Below, in pieces: positions 9,622-17,641 of a DNA stretch of 51,778 nt. The position numbers and the translations under genes are program-made. The stretch spans positions 1 through 51,778 of the forward strand of contig JAIRXK010000036.1 in the NCBI GenBank assembly GCA_031268315.1, given 5' to 3'. Position 1 is the stretch's first letter; every line of letters starts with the position of its first letter. Under the pieces are notes generated by a model. It made no database searches. It was given only the letters and a program-made list of their open reading frames with translations, and was not told where the DNA came from. The DNA comes from Puniceicoccales bacterium (GTDB taxonomy: Bacteria > Verrucomicrobiota > Verrucomicrobiia > Opitutales > JAIRLM01).

Positions 9622-9754
9622 CCGATTGTTAGCAGATGTTTACCGCATTCACAGAAATACAGTTCACTCATATCAATCAATTGGTGTGTGCAGCTGATGA
9701 AAAACATATGATCATACATTTCTTTAATGTTTCTAAAAATAATTTTGTTTGTTT

Positions 9755-10528
9755 TTATTTTTCAATGACTACCAGAGCGTATGCTCCGCGGGCTATTGAA
9801 AATGGAAATTTTTCGTTAAAGTGTAGCGGTTTGCCTAAAACGTCATGAATGTCATCGCCCTGTTTGACAGCATTTGACAGTTTTACTGATTCTGGTTTCG
9901 TCTTTGCGACGGCTGCGTAGGCGATAAAAAAATTTGTAACCGCGTGGCCAATCGGAACTGACACGGCCGTGTCTTTTTTTCTGTGTCCGTCCCTGTGTTT
10001 TTCAAGAATTTTTTTGAAATAGTCCATATGCTCTCTGCGAGGGAGGGTGTAAAATGCGAAACCTTTGTCAAGTTGCTTTAATAGGAGACGTAAATTGGAC
10101 GTGTAGCAATGCTCACACTGCTGATCCAATTAGCGTGCCTCCGCCGGATCCAGCGGCAGCGCCATCCTTAAATCTCTCCTATTCTCTTCCCTTTGATCTA
10201 TCATTAAATTAAGGCCGTTGATAGCGGAAAGCATTTCGCTGACAATTGGTTTTTGCTCTCTTTTAAGGTGCTCCGAATTAAGTAAGCAGCATAAAAACTG
10301 CCCCCACTCATTTCTTAATCCTATCTTTATCGCATGCCTAGCGGTTACTATTGCAATATTTTTAATATCCGTCTCGGAGTTGTCTCCAATTACTGGTAAA
10401 AACGCGAATCGCAAAATTCCCGAAAAGTTTTGCCGAAAAATTTTTCCTGGCCGTAAAATTGTTGCGGGGCAAAAAGTTGGCTTGCCGATGTTGATAAAAA
10501 ATGCTTCAGGGAAGATATGGAAAAGCAC
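9755..10528 (-). pseudogene. Hypothetical gene interrupted by one in-frame stop
   Basis: Two frames, 10528-10130 (132 aa) and 10129-9755 (124 aa), lie in the same reading frame and are separated only by a TAA at 10130-10132. The second would have to start at a TTG directly after the stop. This suggests one gene of about 257 codons with a nonsense mutation, although two coupled genes or a non-coding stretch cannot be excluded. The downstream half has CEHCYTSNLRLLLKQLDKG and a soluble, mixed composition. No family recognised. It is passenger DNA of the composite element. Confidence 0.35.
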
Positions 10529-11187
10529 ACCCTGAAGTTGGTTGCGCTGTTTGTCCGCATCGACAACATGTGCAAGAAAAAAATGGCTGCCATGTCACGG
10601 CGTTGTGGCCGTCCGAGTAAACTTTTTCTCAGCGAAATTATAACGATCTATGTATGGTTTATGCGCTCAAAAGTACGCAAATTTAAAGCTTTCTACGAAG
10701 GAATACGCGGAATATTTTTGCGCTCATTCTTTCCAAAAAGCCTTCTTATACGGCTTTTTGGAAGCAATTAAAGAAGCAATCTGAAAACCTCTTGAGCCTG
10801 GCTACGAGCAGGGGCAGACGCCAAAAAAGTCAAATTTTTTACATCGCTTCAACACCTTTGCCCGTTTGCGAAGACGTGCGCAGTAAGGCGCACAAGGTTT
10901 TTTGCGGCATGGCTCGGTGGGCGCACTCTTTTACAGGCGCAAAATTCGAACCAAAAATGCACCTCGTGGTGGATAAAATTTAGAAGATTAGAAATTTTGT
11001 CCTAACACCTGGAAGTATGCACGATGTCAGCTGCGCCAAAGAAGTGCTCAAAAAACGCTCCCTCGTTGAGACTGCAATTGGAAAATTTAAGAACTTTTTG
11101 GGGGCAAAATTATCGCGCTTCCGTTCGCCTAGAGCTGCATTCTCAGCCATTTGTGCGGGTGTCTTGTCCGTAAATTTAGGATACTAA
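10517..11187 (+). pseudogene. IS982-family transposase, second divergent copy, decayed
   Basis: The reading starts LKLVALFVRIDNMCKKKMA, then CGRPSKLFLSEIITIYVWF and KAFYEGIRGIFLRSFFPK, the classical IS982 N terminus. After an internal deletion and frame changes it resumes with STPLPVCEDVRSKAHKVF, FEPKMHLVV, a stop, then FVLTPGSMHDVSCAKEV and LVETAIGKFKNF to the stop. The middle of the DDE domain, including the GDKGY region, is missing. It supplies the right inverted repeat of the composite element. Confidence 0.8.
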
Positions 11188-11327
11188 AACCGGGAAAGGA
11201 ATTTTGCGATTCGCGTATTTTGAATTATGCGATCGGGGTAAAATATCATTTTTTATCTCCCTTCCGTTTCCTCAATTGACCACAATTTTTCAACATAGAA
11301 AATATCACAATTTTTCAAAAATACTCC

Positions 11328-11699
11328 CTAGATACATGCAATAAGTCGTAATTTTCTAATCTGATAGAACCCTGGAATTCTCTGAATAGCCTTTAGAAAA
11401 TTTATTCTATTCAATGCCAATTCCTGGCGAACAGTTCCGTTGGCAACGGTAACGCTGACCGTTTCCGCGGAGATGCCCGTGACCTTTGTATAGCAGGACA
11501 ATTTTTTTCCAACGACACTGGGCCACAAGGTCTTCAATAGGTGAAGTGATTCATTGGAACGATGAAACTGATGCAGATGTCTCTCAATGACGGCTCCGAG
11601 AGGATGGATTTTATCGCATTCAAGCCTGTCACTTTCACTGGGCAATCCGCAAAATGAATCAATTATCTTCCTATGTCTTCGCTTGATGATTTTCTTCAC
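11328..11699 (-). CDS. DUF721 / DciA-like protein
   Basis: The 123-residue basic protein ends in a DUF721 domain: LWPSVVGKKLSCYTKVTGIS, then TVSVTVANGTVRQELALNR and FLKAIQRI. DciA proteins of this family help load the replicative helicase DnaB in bacteria lacking DnaC; that role here is inference. The gene starts with GTG, overlapping the murA stop by 4 bp (GTGA), so the two are probably co-translated. The left neighbour is the composite IS. Confidence 0.72.
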   Translation of the reverse strand: MKKIIKRRHRKIIDSFCGLPSESDRLECDKIHPLGAVIERHLHQFHRSNESLHLLKTLWPSVVGKKLSCYTKVTGISAETVSVTVANGTVRQELALNRINFLKAIQRIPGFYQIRKLRLIACI

Positions 11700-12958
11700 A
11701 TCGATTCCCTTTCAATGACAGCTCCGACCCTATGCAGTTTTTCATCCAAGTGCTCGTAGCCCCGGTCAATGTGATAAATGCGCTGAACGATTGATTCTCC
11801 CTTTGCTGCAAGCGCCGCTAGACACAGGCAAGCGCCGGATCGAAGATCCGACGCCATGACCGGCGCTCCACTGAGTGCACTCGGACCTTTGACTATGGAG
11901 GTCGCATTTTCAAGGATAATGTCTGCGCCCATTCGACAAAGTTCGCCAACGTGCATAAATCTTTGAGGATAAACGCGCTCCGTCAAAACGCTAATGCCGT
12001 TAATTTGCGTAAGCAACGCGCACATGGGCGCCTGTAAATCCGTCGGAAATCCTGGAAAGGGAAGGGTTGCCAATTCCATGGGGCGCAAATAGGAACGGTC
12101 GCCGCGAACAATAATGCGATCCTCAGATCGTTCGAATATGGCACCACTTCGTACTAAAATATCCTCGAAAGCACCTTGATGGAACCAGGGAATGTCAGGC
12201 AAACTCAGGGAGCCGTGGGTCACTAGCGCTGCGATGACAAATGTTCCAAATTCTATGCGATCGGCGATGAGCCTGTGACTTGCTCCCCGGAGGCCATCGA
12301 CGCCATCGATGGTCAGCGTTGGCCCGCCGATGCCATCGATCTTTGCACCCATAGCCACCAACAAACGGCAAAGATCCACAATTTCCGGCTCACACGATGC
12401 GCTCTGGATGATTGTCGTTCCCTTCGCAAGTGTGGCCGCGCAGAGGATATTTGCCGTTCCCGTGACTGTGCTTCCATAGCGCCCACCGAGAAAAATGGAT
12501 GTTCCCCGCAGCGAAGCTGCAGATGCGTGGATGAGCCCATTTTGCAAAAAAATCTCGCAGCCTAATTTTCTCAGGCCATGCAGATGTAAATCAATGGGCC
12601 GCTGGCCGATGACACATCCACCAGGAAGGGGCATAGTCACTCTCCTCATCCGCGCAAGCATCGGACCAAGCAAACAGATGGATGCTCGCATCTGCCTCAC
12701 AAATTCATACTCAGGATTACCATCAATATATTTTGCAGCAATCGTCGCAGTGCCTCCGCTGAAGGCAAATTCGCAGCCAAGATTTTGCAAAATCTTTCCC
12801 ATGAGTCGAATGTCATCGAGATCTGGGACATTGGAAAGCACCACCGGATCCTGGGTTAAAAGCGCCGCGGCCATGGCAGGCAATCCTGCGTTTTTAGCGC
12901 CACCTATCGCCACCTCACCGCGAAGTGACTTTCCACCCTGTATGCGAAATGCTTGCAT
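11696..12958 (-). CDS. murA: UDP-N-acetylglucosamine 1-carboxyvinyltransferase
   Basis: MurA adds enolpyruvate to UDP-GlcNAc, the first committed step of peptidoglycan synthesis. The length, 420 residues, is standard. The UDP-GlcNAc contact motif GGAKNAGLPAMAAALL is at the N terminus. The catalytic Cys lies in PLPGGCVIGQRPIDLHLHGL, so fosfomycin-target chemistry is expected. PGFPTDLQAPMCALLTQ and RFMHVGELCRMGADI complete the fold. The start is the only sensible ATG, and the 3' end overlaps the dciA-like gene. Confidence 0.96.
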   Translation of the reverse strand: MQAFRIQGGKSLRGEVAIGGAKNAGLPAMAAALLTQDPVVLSNVPDLDDIRLMGKILQNLGCEFAFSGGTATIAAKYIDGNPEYEFVRQMRASICLLGPMLARMRRVTMPLPGGCVIGQRPIDLHLHGLRKLGCEIFLQNGLIHASAASLRGTSIFLGGRYGSTVTGTANILCAATLAKGTTIIQSASCEPEIVDLCRLLVAMGAKIDGIGGPTLTIDGVDGLRGASHRLIADRIEFGTFVIAALVTHGSLSLPDIPWFHQGAFEDILVRSGAIFERSEDRIIVRGDRSYLRPMELATLPFPGFPTDLQAPMCALLTQINGISVLTERVYPQRFMHVGELCRMGADIILENATSIVKGPSALSGAPVMASDLRSGACLCLAALAAKGESIVQRIYHIDRGYEHLDEKLHRVGAVIERESM

Positions 12959-13056
12959 GTGAACAATATTAATGCTGCCGAAATGTCAGATGAAAAGATT
13001 TTTCCAAAAAAACTTGAATTTCTATTTCCTTCCCGTAGGAAAATGAATGCACCGAT

Positions 13057-13132
<76 letters not shown>

Positions 13133-13136
13133 TTGT

Positions 13137-13212
13137 GCCGAATTAGCTCAGCCGGTAGAGCACCCGCCTTGTAAGCGGAAGGTCGTCAGTTCGATTCTGA
13201 CATTCGGCTCCA
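13137..13212 (+). tRNA. tRNA-Thr (anticodon TGT)
   Basis: The acceptor stem GCCGAAT pairs with ATTCGGC, followed by T and CCA. The anticodon loop CTTGTAA gives anticodon TGT; the stem CCCGC/GCGGA has one terminal C-A mismatch. The T-arm is GTCAG-TTCGATT-CTGAC. A weak CAGTG/CACTG hairpin with a T-run follows at about 13215-13250 and may terminate the tRNA transcript. Confidence 0.95.
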
Positions 13213-13485
13213 CACAGTGCAAACCACTGCCTCTGTTGTTTTTTTGTTTCCGTATGTGGATATTTTGAATTGTCGCTGACAAAATTTAATAAGTTTTCGG
13301 AGGCCAAGCAGTCCATGTGGTCTTTTTGTCCCAATTATCAATGGCAAATATGCTTTTGCCTCAATTTTATCAACTTCCTCCGCCGATGATCGTTAGCTCC
13401 ATTGTCGATGGCCATAGCACACTTATTTTACGGAAAGCAAATTTTTTAGCAAAATAGGATCGCCAAATGCAAAAGTTTTCGTTTA

Positions 13486-14088
13486 ATGAGTGCCATGGGA
13501 GAGTTAGTACAGTGTGATTGCTGCGGTGCTTTGGCAACAGTATATCTGGCACAGGTCATTAATGGCACGACGACATGTCTTCATCTCTGCGCAAAATGCG
13601 CAAAAAAACGTGGCATCTTGGACGAGTCAGGCATGCCCGTGAAAGATTTGCTAACAGCTTGCGGCATAGAATACAAAAAAAACCACAAACAAATCGGTTC
13701 TGCACAAACTTGTCCAAAATGTGGCTGCACTCTAAATCATTTTCGCGCCACCAAAGGAGTTGGGTGTTCCCACTGCTACGAGGCATTCAGCTTCAACATC
13801 GCAGAGTGGATTGGAATACGGCAGTACAAGGGGGAACCACCTCCATGGTTCTTAGATAAAATGAAGCCGCAACAAAAAGTACTTCAGGGCCAAAAAAGGA
13901 AAAAGCCATTTACCGTCACTGAAAGAATACGCATGCTCGATGCAAATTTAAAGCTCGCACTGGCGGAAGAGCGATATGAGGACGCAGCACAGCTGAGAGA
14001 TAAGATCGCCCATTGCAAGAGGGGAAAAAATTCTCCATGCATTTCAAAAAAAGTTCTTGAAAATGGAAATAAAAAGCATAGAGAATGA
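13486..14088 (+). CDS. McsA-like zinc-finger protein with UVR motif
   Basis: The 200-residue protein has two CxxC pairs at the N terminus (CDCCGALATVYL and CLHLCAKCAKKRG) and two more in the middle (CPKCGCTLNHF and GCSHCYEAF). A C-terminal UVR motif follows (RIRMLDANLKLALAEERYEDAAQLRDKI). This is the layout of McsA, the zinc-binding activator of protein arginine kinase McsB in Firmicutes and Chlamydiae. No mcsB or clpC is adjacent, so the partner is unproven. The start could be the ATG at 13486 or 13495. The 273 bp upstream hold only the possible tRNA terminator. Confidence 0.8.
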   Translation: MSAMGELVQCDCCGALATVYLAQVINGTTTCLHLCAKCAKKRGILDESGMPVKDLLTACGIEYKKNHKQIGSAQTCPKCGCTLNHFRATKGVGCSHCYEAFSFNIAEWIGIRQYKGEPPPWFLDKMKPQQKVLQGQKRKKPFTVTERIRMLDANLKLALAEERYEDAAQLRDKIAHCKRGKNSPCISKKVLENGNKKHRE

Positions 14089-14138
14089 GATCTTTGCCAT
14101 ATGCTAATTTTTAATTTTAGAGAGACAGTTGATAATTT

Positions 14139-14777
14139 ATGACAATTTCATTTCCTGCAAAGTTTCCTCAAAAAGATAAGCGCCACGATCGACGGCGCAG
14201 TTCGGACCGTGGTCCACGCTGCAATGAGCGCATTCGCGTTCCGGAAGTCAGCGTCATCGGTTACAATGGCGAGCAGTTGGGGGTAATGGACACGCGAAAA
14301 GCTGTTACGCTCGCCAAGTCCCAGGGCCTCGATCTCGTTGAAGTGGCAGCCAATTTAACTCCCCCCGTATGTAAAATTCTTGACTATGGTAAATATAAAT
14401 ACGATGAGGAAAAAAAATCTAAACGGCATCAAAAGCCAAATATAACTAAATTTAAGGAGGTCAAATTTCGACCCAATGTTGACCTTGGCGATTACAGTAC
14501 GAAAATTCGCCACGGAGCAGAATTCTTAGTTAAAGGCATGCGCCTGAAGCTGTCGCTAATGTTCCGTGGCAGAGAAATGGCACACCAGGAAATAGGATTC
14601 GATGTTATGCAACGCGCCATCAATGATTTGCAAGAATTTGGCATCCTTGAAACACCACCGAAATTGGCGGGACGCACTATCATGGCCGGCATGTCTCCGC
14701 GAAACAATCGAGCCCAAAAAAGAAAACCTGAGTCCGAAGATGCTGAAGACATGCCCATGGACGACTTCGAAATTTAG
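14139..14777 (+). CDS. infC: Translation initiation factor IF-3
   Basis: IF-3 keeps the 30S subunit free and checks initiator tRNA pairing. The 212-residue protein shows RCNERIRVPEVSVIG, the N-domain, a Lys-rich linker around KYKYDEEKKSKRHQK, and the C-domain with KEVKFRPNV and LMFRGREMAHQEIG. It starts at an ATG rather than the AUU/AUC often used for infC autoregulation. An acidic tail (ESEDAEDMPMDDFEI) extends the C terminus. Unusually, rpmI and rplT do not follow: the next gene converges and overlaps it by 4 bp. Confidence 0.95.
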   Translation: MTISFPAKFPQKDKRHDRRRSSDRGPRCNERIRVPEVSVIGYNGEQLGVMDTRKAVTLAKSQGLDLVEVAANLTPPVCKILDYGKYKYDEEKKSKRHQKPNITKFKEVKFRPNVDLGDYSTKIRHGAEFLVKGMRLKLSLMFRGREMAHQEIGFDVMQRAINDLQEFGILETPPKLAGRTIMAGMSPRNNRAQKRKPESEDAEDMPMDDFEI

Positions 14778-15610
14778 CTTGCATCATGATGAAACGCTCG
14801 ATTTTCGCCTCTTCCCATTGTTTGCCCTTTTTTGAGGTAGAATTCCCTATCCGTCGAAAATGTTGTCGGCGCAGTGTAAAGGTATCCAATGCTGTGAATG
14901 GTACGCAAAAATTTGCTAATATTACAGCCATTTTCACGAAACATGCGTCGAATGCGTACGACATACTGATCCAATGACCGACTCTCTAGATTAGCATGTA
15001 GGCCCCAGACGTGATGTATGATATCCCTGCGAGAAAGAATAACATTCTGCTCGCAATAGAAAAGATACATGAGTCCAATTTCCCTTTTCCCTACAGCCTT
15101 TATACACCCACTGGAAAATTTTACGGTCATGGACGATGGAAACACCTGCGCGTAGCAAAAGGGGAATGGCTTATCATGGAGTGTGATATTTTCCGTCAAA
15201 TTCCAATCACGACATGCAGGAGCACGCCTTAAAATGGCCCGAATGCGGGCCTCCATTTCACGCACATAGAATGGCCGCACCAAAACATCATCGGCAAATT
15301 CCAATGCTCGCAAGCGCTCCGCCTGCGAAGCGCTGTCCAAGACAATCAGCGTTGGAATAAACTGCCCATTTTTGTGCAGCTGTTCCAAATATTCCACCGT
15401 ACTGCCATCCTGCATGTTTCCATCGATAACCATGAAATTTACGAAGTGATTTGCTAAAAAGCGACTCGCGCTTCGAAGCGATTTTTCGCTTTCAACGAAA
15501 AATCCAACATTTTTAAGATAGCGCCCTATGGACTCGCCTATGCCCTGGTCGCGCTCAATGACGAGTACACAGGGTACTCCTCTGCAATCCTCAATAATAT
15601 CTTCTTCCAT
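14774..15610 (-). CDS. Atypical OmpR/PhoB-type response regulator
   Basis: The N-terminal receiver-like domain is followed by a winged-helix DNA-binding domain (KREIGLMYLFYCEQNVILSR, then IIHHVWG, SLDQYVVRIRRMF and TIHSIGYLY). The receiver is degenerate: the acidic pair reads E-R (VLVIERD), the conserved Thr/Ser position reads D (IVLDSAS), and the catalytic Lys reads R (LVRPF). Only the phospho-acceptor Asp (MVIDGNMQDG) is retained. This suggests phosphorylation-independent control, as in ChxR of Chlamydia; that parallel is inference. The ATG at 15610 is preferred over the longer frame to 15652 because AAGG stands 9 nt upstream. No kinase is adjacent. It converges on infC. Confidence 0.82.
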   Translation of the reverse strand: MEEDIIEDCRGVPCVLVIERDQGIGESIGRYLKNVGFFVESEKSLRSASRFLANHFVNFMVIDGNMQDGSTVEYLEQLHKNGQFIPTLIVLDSASQAERLRALEFADDVLVRPFYVREMEARIRAILRRAPACRDWNLTENITLHDKPFPFCYAQVFPSSMTVKFSSGCIKAVGKREIGLMYLFYCEQNVILSRRDIIHHVWGLHANLESRSLDQYVVRIRRMFRENGCNISKFLRTIHSIGYLYTAPTTFSTDREFYLKKGQTMGRGENRAFHHDAS

Positions 15611-16099
15611 CTGCGTTGCCTTTTTACAGAAATTTCGCCCATTCCAAATCATTTACTTGTTTTTTGCATTTTTATTACATGCTACAAGTTTGTAACTTGC
15701 TTAAAACCAGTCGGATACACAATGCGTTACCTATCACATCAGTAAATCCACACTTCTAACAATGCGCTATTTATGTGGCATATGCCGGAAAAATAATAGT
15801 GGGGATTTTTCCCACATAAAGGTGCAGCTGGACTGCATGGATTTATAAAACTCAGTCCAACAAATTTTGTGAAAAACTTACAATTAAAGACGAAATGTCT
15901 ACTGTACTAAGTGATTCGCCTCTAATTTTCAGCGCATCAAAATTCCCCAATCCCCATATGCCAGATGCGTAAAATGATGCATGCGACCGCGAGTCGGCAT
16001 ACACAATTGGTAGCGGGAAGAGCGATTGAGGCAGGCGGCCGCGTTGGAGGTGAACTTTGCAGACAAAGCCAAATGCGGCCGCATGTGGGAGATAGATTC
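15611..16099. other. Intergenic region, regulator to helicase
   Basis: About 490 bp without a credible gene. It contains an IR with TGGACTG and CAGTCCA arms around 15830-15870, a TGGGGA/TCCCCA-like palindrome around 15802-15818, and two NotI-type GCGGCCGC sites near 16038 and 16076, the second inside ATGCGGCCGCAT. Short frames crossing it overlap the helicase 3' end and look like shadows. It probably holds the regulator promoter and the helicase terminator. Confidence 0.5.
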
Positions 16100-17425
16100 C
16101 TAGAAGGCGCTTGCCCGGCCGAAGGAGCGATCGGAGGAATAGCTGCGGCGCGCGCGTCCCACGGATCGCATGCCATCTCTTTTTACCCCATGGAAATCTT
16201 CGCTTCTATGGAAATCACGTCTTTTTTCCTGGCTGCGGAAGTTGCGATTTCCACCGCTGCTGCGGCCTCGCGGATAGAAGCCAACACGGTCATGGCCGCG
16301 GGATTCGCATTTTTCGGGATTCATCATGCGGTCAATGGCATACCACTTGCGGCGATCGCCCGGGCAAATCAGACAGAGGGATGAGCCACTGGCACCGGCC
16401 CGTGCAGTCCGGCCGATGCGATGGACGTAGTCTTCCGGACACTGAGGGAGATCATAGTTAATCACATGCTCGATGTGCGGAATGTCCAATCCACGCGCGG
16501 CAACGTCCGTTGCGACGAGAATGCGACATTTTTTTTCACGAAAATTTAAAATGACACGGGAGCGCTGGCGCTGCTGCAAATTTCCATGAATCGCCAGGGC
16601 ACTATATGCGTCCTTGGTGAGACGGCGGGCAATGAAGTCCGCATCCCTGCGCGTTTTCACAAAAATAATGACAGAACCGTCGCGGGCACATAGCTGCCGA
16701 ATAAGTTCATCGTATTTTTCAGCGTCGGAAACATTGATGATCTCCTGTTTGATCGCCTCGATGGGCCGATTGAGCTCTCCACTGACTATGCGCTCCGCAT
16801 TGTTGAGGTACTGCTGGGAAAGACGGAGAATTTCCTTGGGCAGGGTTGCAGAAAACAGCATGGTCTGGTGCGCCTCCGGAAGAAATCGCAAAATCTCCTC
16901 AATTTGCACGCCGAATCCCATGTCCAACATGCGATCGGTCTCATCGAGTACCAGGTAGCGGACATGGCTCAAACTTAAAGATTTACGCAGCAAGTGGTCA
17001 TTGATTCGCCCGGGAGTTCCAACGATGATGCTGGGGTGTTTCCGCAGCTGGCGCAATTGTCGGTCGTAGGATTCTCCTCCGATGAGCAGTGCCGTTGCAA
17101 TGGATGTACTTTTCCCCATGAATGAGGTAATCGCGCGGTAGACTTGGACAGCAAGCTCCCGCGTCGGCGTCATGATGAGCGCACCGTGATCTCGATTTTT
17201 ATAGATCTTTTCCACGATGGGAAGTCCAAATGCCGCCGTCTTTCCTGTCCCTGTCTGCGCCGTTGCCAACACATCGCGTCCCTTTAAAATTGCAGGAATT
17301 GCCAATTTTTGAATGTCTGTCGGTGTCGAAAAATTAAGGCTTTTTAATGTTTCCAATATATTATCAGCCAATCCAAAAGCCTCAAAGCCATTGTCTTCGC
17401 TGGAAGTGCAGTTATTATTTTCCAT
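16100..17425 (-). CDS. DEAD-box RNA helicase
   Basis: An ATP-dependent RNA remodelling enzyme of 441 residues. Motifs in order: the Q motif (GFEAFGLADNILETLKSL, with PTDIQKLAIP), motif I AQTGTGKT, motif Ia PTRELAVQ, GTPGR, motif II DETD (a variant of DEAD), motif III SATLP, motif IV VIIFVKTRRDADF, motif V ATDVAARGLDI and motif VI HRIGRTARAG. The last about 75 residues are basic, rich in R, S and G (RGRSSGGNRNF, RRDFHRSEDF), a typical RNA-binding tail. It belongs to the RhlE/DeaD group; the exact paralogue cannot be told. Confidence 0.94.
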   Translation of the reverse strand: MENNNCTSSEDNGFEAFGLADNILETLKSLNFSTPTDIQKLAIPAILKGRDVLATAQTGTGKTAAFGLPIVEKIYKNRDHGALIMTPTRELAVQVYRAITSFMGKSTSIATALLIGGESYDRQLRQLRKHPSIIVGTPGRINDHLLRKSLSLSHVRYLVLDETDRMLDMGFGVQIEEILRFLPEAHQTMLFSATLPKEILRLSQQYLNNAERIVSGELNRPIEAIKQEIINVSDAEKYDELIRQLCARDGSVIIFVKTRRDADFIARRLTKDAYSALAIHGNLQQRQRSRVILNFREKKCRILVATDVAARGLDIPHIEHVINYDLPQCPEDYVHRIGRTARAGASGSSLCLICPGDRRKWYAIDRMMNPEKCESRGHDRVGFYPRGRSSGGNRNFRSQEKRRDFHRSEDFHGVKRDGMRSVGRARRSYSSDRSFGRASAF

Positions 17426-17588
17426 ATTTTACTTTCTCGGGTGAATTGCCAAAAATTATCCTTGGCCCAATCCACGGGTTCGATGACGAAATTTCCTCTA
17501 GGAATATCCGGAAAAACCAAAACCCTGCGAGTAAATTAAACATCAATGCTGGCGAGATAATCCGCCGAAATTGCCTATGTCAATAATA

Positions 17589-17624
17589 AAATTTGCTTGC
17601 AAATTTGGTTTTGTGTGTTAGTGT
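17589..17624 (+). promoter_or_regulatory. Promoter with overlapping palindrome, lipase-like gene
   Basis: A -35 TTGCAA (17597-17602) and a -10 TAGTGT (17619-17624) are spaced 16 bp. The -35 lies inside a perfect inverted repeat, AAATTTGC and GCAAATTT with a 2-bp gap (17589-17606), which looks like a repressor operator. The start codon at 17642 has GGAG 6 nt upstream. Confidence 0.45.
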
Positions 17625-17641
17625 CTGTCGTGGAGTAAGAT

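Larger units (their letters stand above)
8175..11239. mobile_element. Composite IS982-type element with passenger DNA, 3,065 bp
   Basis: The outer ends are perfect 15-bp inverted repeats: ACCCCGATCGCATAA at 8175-8189 and TTATGCGATCGGGGT at 11225-11239. They are flanked by the identical 8-mer AAAATATC at 8167-8174 and 11240-11247. That is the signature of one transposition of the entire block. It consists of a decayed IS982-type copy (8175-9059), about 1.4 kb of unrelated DNA with minus-strand frames, and a second, more divergent IS982 copy (about 10.5 kb to 11239). Both transposase genes are broken, so the unit is probably immobile now. The flanking 8-mer is AT-rich and recurs once more near 11303, so the duplication call is good but not certain. 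Confidence 0.72.

Noticed and set aside
13143..13334. Minus-strand frame with a CRTDDLPLTRRVLYRLS-like end
   Set aside because: It is the antisense of tRNA-Thr, a common false gene call.
15937..16384. Open frames on both strands across the helicase 3' end
   Set aside because: They overlap the well-supported helicase in GC-rich repeats of its basic tail and have no recognisable content or ribosome site.
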